NCBI RefSeq assembly: GCF_011758565.1
Contig: NZ_JAAMOX010000001.1
Coordinates: 1,155,838-1,219,837 of the forward strand
Origin: Lysinibacter cavernae
GTDB lineage: Bacteria; Actinomycetota; Actinomycetes; Actinomycetales; Microbacteriaceae
DNA: 64,000 nucleotides
Direction of reading: 5' to 3'
Shown here piece by piece: positions 62,177 to 64,000 of the stretch; the first letter of the stretch is position 1; each line of letters begins with the position of its first letter. A program made the translations under genes and the position numbers. The notes under the pieces were generated by a model. It was not told the origin of the DNA and ran no database searches. It saw only the letters and a list, made by a program, of their open reading frames with translations.

Positions 62177-63040
62177 ATGTCGCAGACGAACGCAACGCCC
62201 ATTGGCGCAACACCAACCGACACCGCACAAAGCCACGACGCAATCCTTGAAGTGCAGCACCTGCGCAAGGTGTACGGTTCTGGCCCAACGGCCGTTGAAG
62301 CAATCGGAAACCTCGACTTCAGCATCCGGCCTGGCGAACTCGTGTGCATCGTTGGGCCATCTGGAGCTGGAAAAACGACCTTCCTTCGCTGCGTCTCCGG
62401 GCTCCTCCAGCCAACCTCTGGCGCGATCGTACTTGAGGGCAAAACGGTCAACGGCCCGCCAGAGGGCATGGCCGTCGTGTTGCAGGAATACGGCCGCAGC
62501 CTCTTCCCCTGGCTCACCGTGCAACAGAACATCGAACTCCCCCTCCTCGAAAAGAAACTCGACAAGGCAACACGGCAGTCGCTTATCGCAGAGTCCCTTG
62601 AGGCCGTTGGACTCGGGGGTTCCGCCTCGAAATACCCGTGGCAGCTCTCCGGCGGCATGCAGCAGCGCGTGGCGATCGCACGGGCGATCGCGTTCCAGCC
62701 GCACGTATTAGTCATGGATGAACCCTTTGCTGCGGTTGACGCCCAAACCAGGGCGGAGCTTGAGGACCTCGTCCGCACTATCTGGAAGACGATGGGTGTG
62801 ACCGTCCTCTTTGTCACGCACGATATTGACGAGTCTGTGTATCTTGGGCAGCGCGTCATTGTGCTCTCAAGCGCACCGACCATGGTGCTTGAGGAAGTGA
62901 TCATCGACCTCCCAGAGGTGCGTGATCAGCTCAGCACGCGCGCACTGCCAGAGTTCGCCGACCTGCGCACCCAGGTCTACGAGCTCATCCAGCGCGCCAA
63001 GCACGAGCGCTACTCGCCAACACCGGCGAGTGCAGCGTAG
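62177..63040 (+). CDS. NitT/TauT (SsuB-like) ABC ATPase
   Basis: A 287-residue ATPase: Walker A 'GPSGAGKTTFLRCV', signature 'LSGGMQQRVAIARAI', Walker B 'VLVMDEPFAAVD', 'VTHDIDESV'. It starts 8 bp after the second permease. A binding protein must be encoded elsewhere. Aromatic acid uptake is possible given the neighbouring pob/pca genes, but nothing in the sequence proves it. Confidence 0.92.
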   Translation: MSQTNATPIGATPTDTAQSHDAILEVQHLRKVYGSGPTAVEAIGNLDFSIRPGELVCIVGPSGAGKTTFLRCVSGLLQPTSGAIVLEGKTVNGPPEGMAVVLQEYGRSLFPWLTVQQNIELPLLEKKLDKATRQSLIAESLEAVGLGGSASKYPWQLSGGMQQRVAIARAIAFQPHVLVMDEPFAAVDAQTRAELEDLVRTIWKTMGVTVLFVTHDIDESVYLGQRVIVLSSAPTMVLEEVIIDLPEVRDQLSTRALPEFADLRTQVYELIQRAKHERYSPTPASAA

Positions 63041-63102
63041 CCGCATCCGCTCAGGGCCCCTGCGTGACGTTGCCGATAACCCGGCGGATTCAGGCGGGGG
63101 CC

Positions 63103-63618
63103 TTAGCCGTGAAACGCAACCAGTTTGAGATAGCCGAAGAGCCGCTCCCTATCCCGTGCGGTGAGCGAGCTCATAGCGAGTTCTTGGGACTGAGCGACGA
63201 GCGGGCCAGCCTCAGCATAGAGCGCCTTGCCAGCGGTGGTAGCCCTGATGACATTTGAGCGCCGATCCCTCGGGTCTGGCTCACGCCGCACGAGGCCGCG
63301 CTCTTCGAGTCGATCGATAAGCGCCACGATCTGGCTTGGGTCGAGGTCGAGAAACTGCGCGAGTTCTTTTTGTGACGGGTTTGTATCGCTGCACGCGAGG
63401 GACAGCACCGAGTACGAACGAACGCGGAGGTCGAGCGGCTCAAGCAGGGCGTTGGTTGCCGCCGAACGGGCCGCGCGGGCGCGGGCAAGCAAAAAGTCGA
63501 TGTCGTGGCCAAGATCCGTGTCGATAAAGCGTTCCATCGCGGATGCCGCGGCTCCGGCCTGGCGGGGTGCGGCTTCGCTGCCGGCAACGGTCGATTGTGC
63601 GGATGTCCGTGTCTCCAT
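63103..63618 (-). CDS. MarR family transcriptional regulator
   Basis: A 171-residue regulator with 'NPSQKELAQFLDLDPSQIVA' (recognition helix) and wing 'EPDPRDRRSNVIRATTAG'. ATG 63618 is preceded seven bases upstream by TAATCT (63626-63631, minus strand), suggesting a leaderless start; a GTG two codons earlier (63624) is too close to that box. It is divergent from the dehydrogenase at 63796, with a 12-bp palindrome in the gap. Confidence 0.88.
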   Translation of the reverse strand: METRTSAQSTVAGSEAAPRQAGAAASAMERFIDTDLGHDIDFLLARARAARSAATNALLEPLDLRVRSYSVLSLACSDTNPSQKELAQFLDLDPSQIVALIDRLEERGLVRREPDPRDRRSNVIRATTAGKALYAEAGPLVAQSQELAMSSLTARDRERLFGYLKLVAFHG

Positions 63619-63704
63619 ATTCACAAGATTAGCCCGCCAGCCCCCTCAACCACATTATTGAGTTTATAAATTATAGAAAGTCTCAACTTTTGAAGAGAGT
63701 TCCA

Positions 63705-63716
63705 TCAACTAGTTGA
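63705..63716. promoter_or_regulatory. Putative MarR operator
   Basis: TCAACTAGTTGA, perfect 12-bp palindrome, overlapping a TTGACT that could be the -35 for the dehydrogenase gene. The surrounding 63640-63760 is strikingly AT-rich for this window, as expected of a strong promoter region. Confidence 0.55.
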
Positions 63717-63795
63717 CTTTTTCAATTATATAAATGATCATTAGATTACGTCAGTGCGGACATTCGACCGCCACCATCAAGCGAAGGAGCTTGCC

Positions 63796-64000
63796 ATGAG
63801 CCTTGTCGGAAAAGTTGCCATTGTCACAGGGAGCGGTCGCGGCCTCGGCCTTGCCTACGCCCAAGAACTGGCGCGACAGGGCGCATCCGTTGTCATCAAC
63901 GATGTTGACGAAGCCGTTGCTGCTGAGGCAGTAGCAAGCATTCGTTCAGCTGGCGGCAACGCAACTGCCGTCGTTGCACCGGTTGGCCCGACAGCAACCG
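63796..64000 (+). CDS. Short-chain dehydrogenase/reductase (partial)
   Basis: The first 68 codons of a classical SDR, cut by the right edge. 'VAIVTGSGRGLGLAYAQELA' (cofactor motif TGSGRGLG) and 'VVINDVDEAVAAEAV' place it near the acyl-CoA/alcohol dehydrogenase SDRs. AAGGAG lies seven bases before the ATG. It is probably the first gene of a MarR-controlled operon continuing off the window. Confidence 0.88.
   Translation, partial: MSLVGKVAIVTGSGRGLGLAYAQELARQGASVVINDVDEAVAAEAVASIRSAGGNATAVVAPVGPTAT

Overview
The window is GC-rich, densely packed actinobacterial DNA, most probably from a member of the Microbacteriaceae. The reasons are the gene content (CarD, a PcaL fusion, a CE1758/CE1759-type luciferase-like monooxygenase and reductase pair, an actinobacterial class II UvrA-like protein), frequent GTG starts, many apparently leaderless genes with a TANNNT box 5-9 nt before the start codon, and a conspicuous excess of GGATGC/GCATCC. 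I see no rRNA, tRNA, CRISPR array, transposase or integrase. The two ends cut genes: a Pro-rich membrane-anchored protein on the left and a short-chain dehydrogenase on the right.

Layout. 1-6.4 kb: partial membrane protein, FAD amine-oxidase-like enzyme with an orphan family 5 binding protein, small glyoxalase-like protein, membrane protein, aldo/keto reductase. 6.5-13.6 kb: membrane protein, monooxygenase-MarR-FMN reductase operon, lactonase, Ppx/GppA phosphatase, amino acid permease. 13.8-19.5 kb: divergent TetR and SnoaL-like pair with two matching operators, M20 peptidase, SGNH hydrolase, PEBP protein, membrane protein plus NAD-binding protein. 19.8-27.4 kb: UvrA-like ATPase, two-component system with a perfect 26-bp palindrome upstream, a baeRF-like and a DMP19-like protein. 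27.4-35.5 kb: LysR, MFS transporter and amidohydrolase (uptake and hydrolysis unit), AlkD-like repair protein, VOC protein, DUF2207 membrane protein.

35.5-41.2 kb is one leftward operon: IclR regulator, four-gene OpuC/ProU-type quaternary-amine ABC importer, then a histidine/phenylalanine ammonia-lyase family enzyme whose MIO-forming Ala-Ser-Gly triad is replaced by Gly-Thr-Gly. I propose that it imports a trimethylammonium amino acid such as ergothioneine or hercynine and cleaves off trimethylamine. 41.4-43.2 kb is a divergent ABC-2 exporter. 43.2-46.5 kb is a repeat-rich stretch with short tandem arrays, long palindromes and two lone genes. 46.5-49.5 kb holds a TetR-CarD-dehydrogenase operon and a YhhN-type membrane enzyme.

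49.5-59.5 kb is a complete 4-hydroxybenzoate to beta-ketoadipate route, all leftward: an IclR regulator, pobA, pcaH, pcaG, pcaB, pcaL, pcaF, pcaI, pcaJ and a second IclR regulator. 4-Hydroxybenzoate becomes protocatechuate (PobA), the ring is opened (PcaHG), and PcaB, PcaL, PcaIJ and PcaF take it to succinyl-CoA and acetyl-CoA. Two nearly identical 15-bp GTTCG palindromes lie before pcaF and before the pob-side regulator. 59.7-64 kb: a MarR regulator, a NitT/TauT-type ABC importer with two permeases and no local binding protein, another MarR regulator and a divergent dehydrogenase.

A feature that cuts across the window is a set of twelve long intergenic palindromes (54-74 bp) in six sequence families. 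In one family the two copies differ by a compensated base pair.
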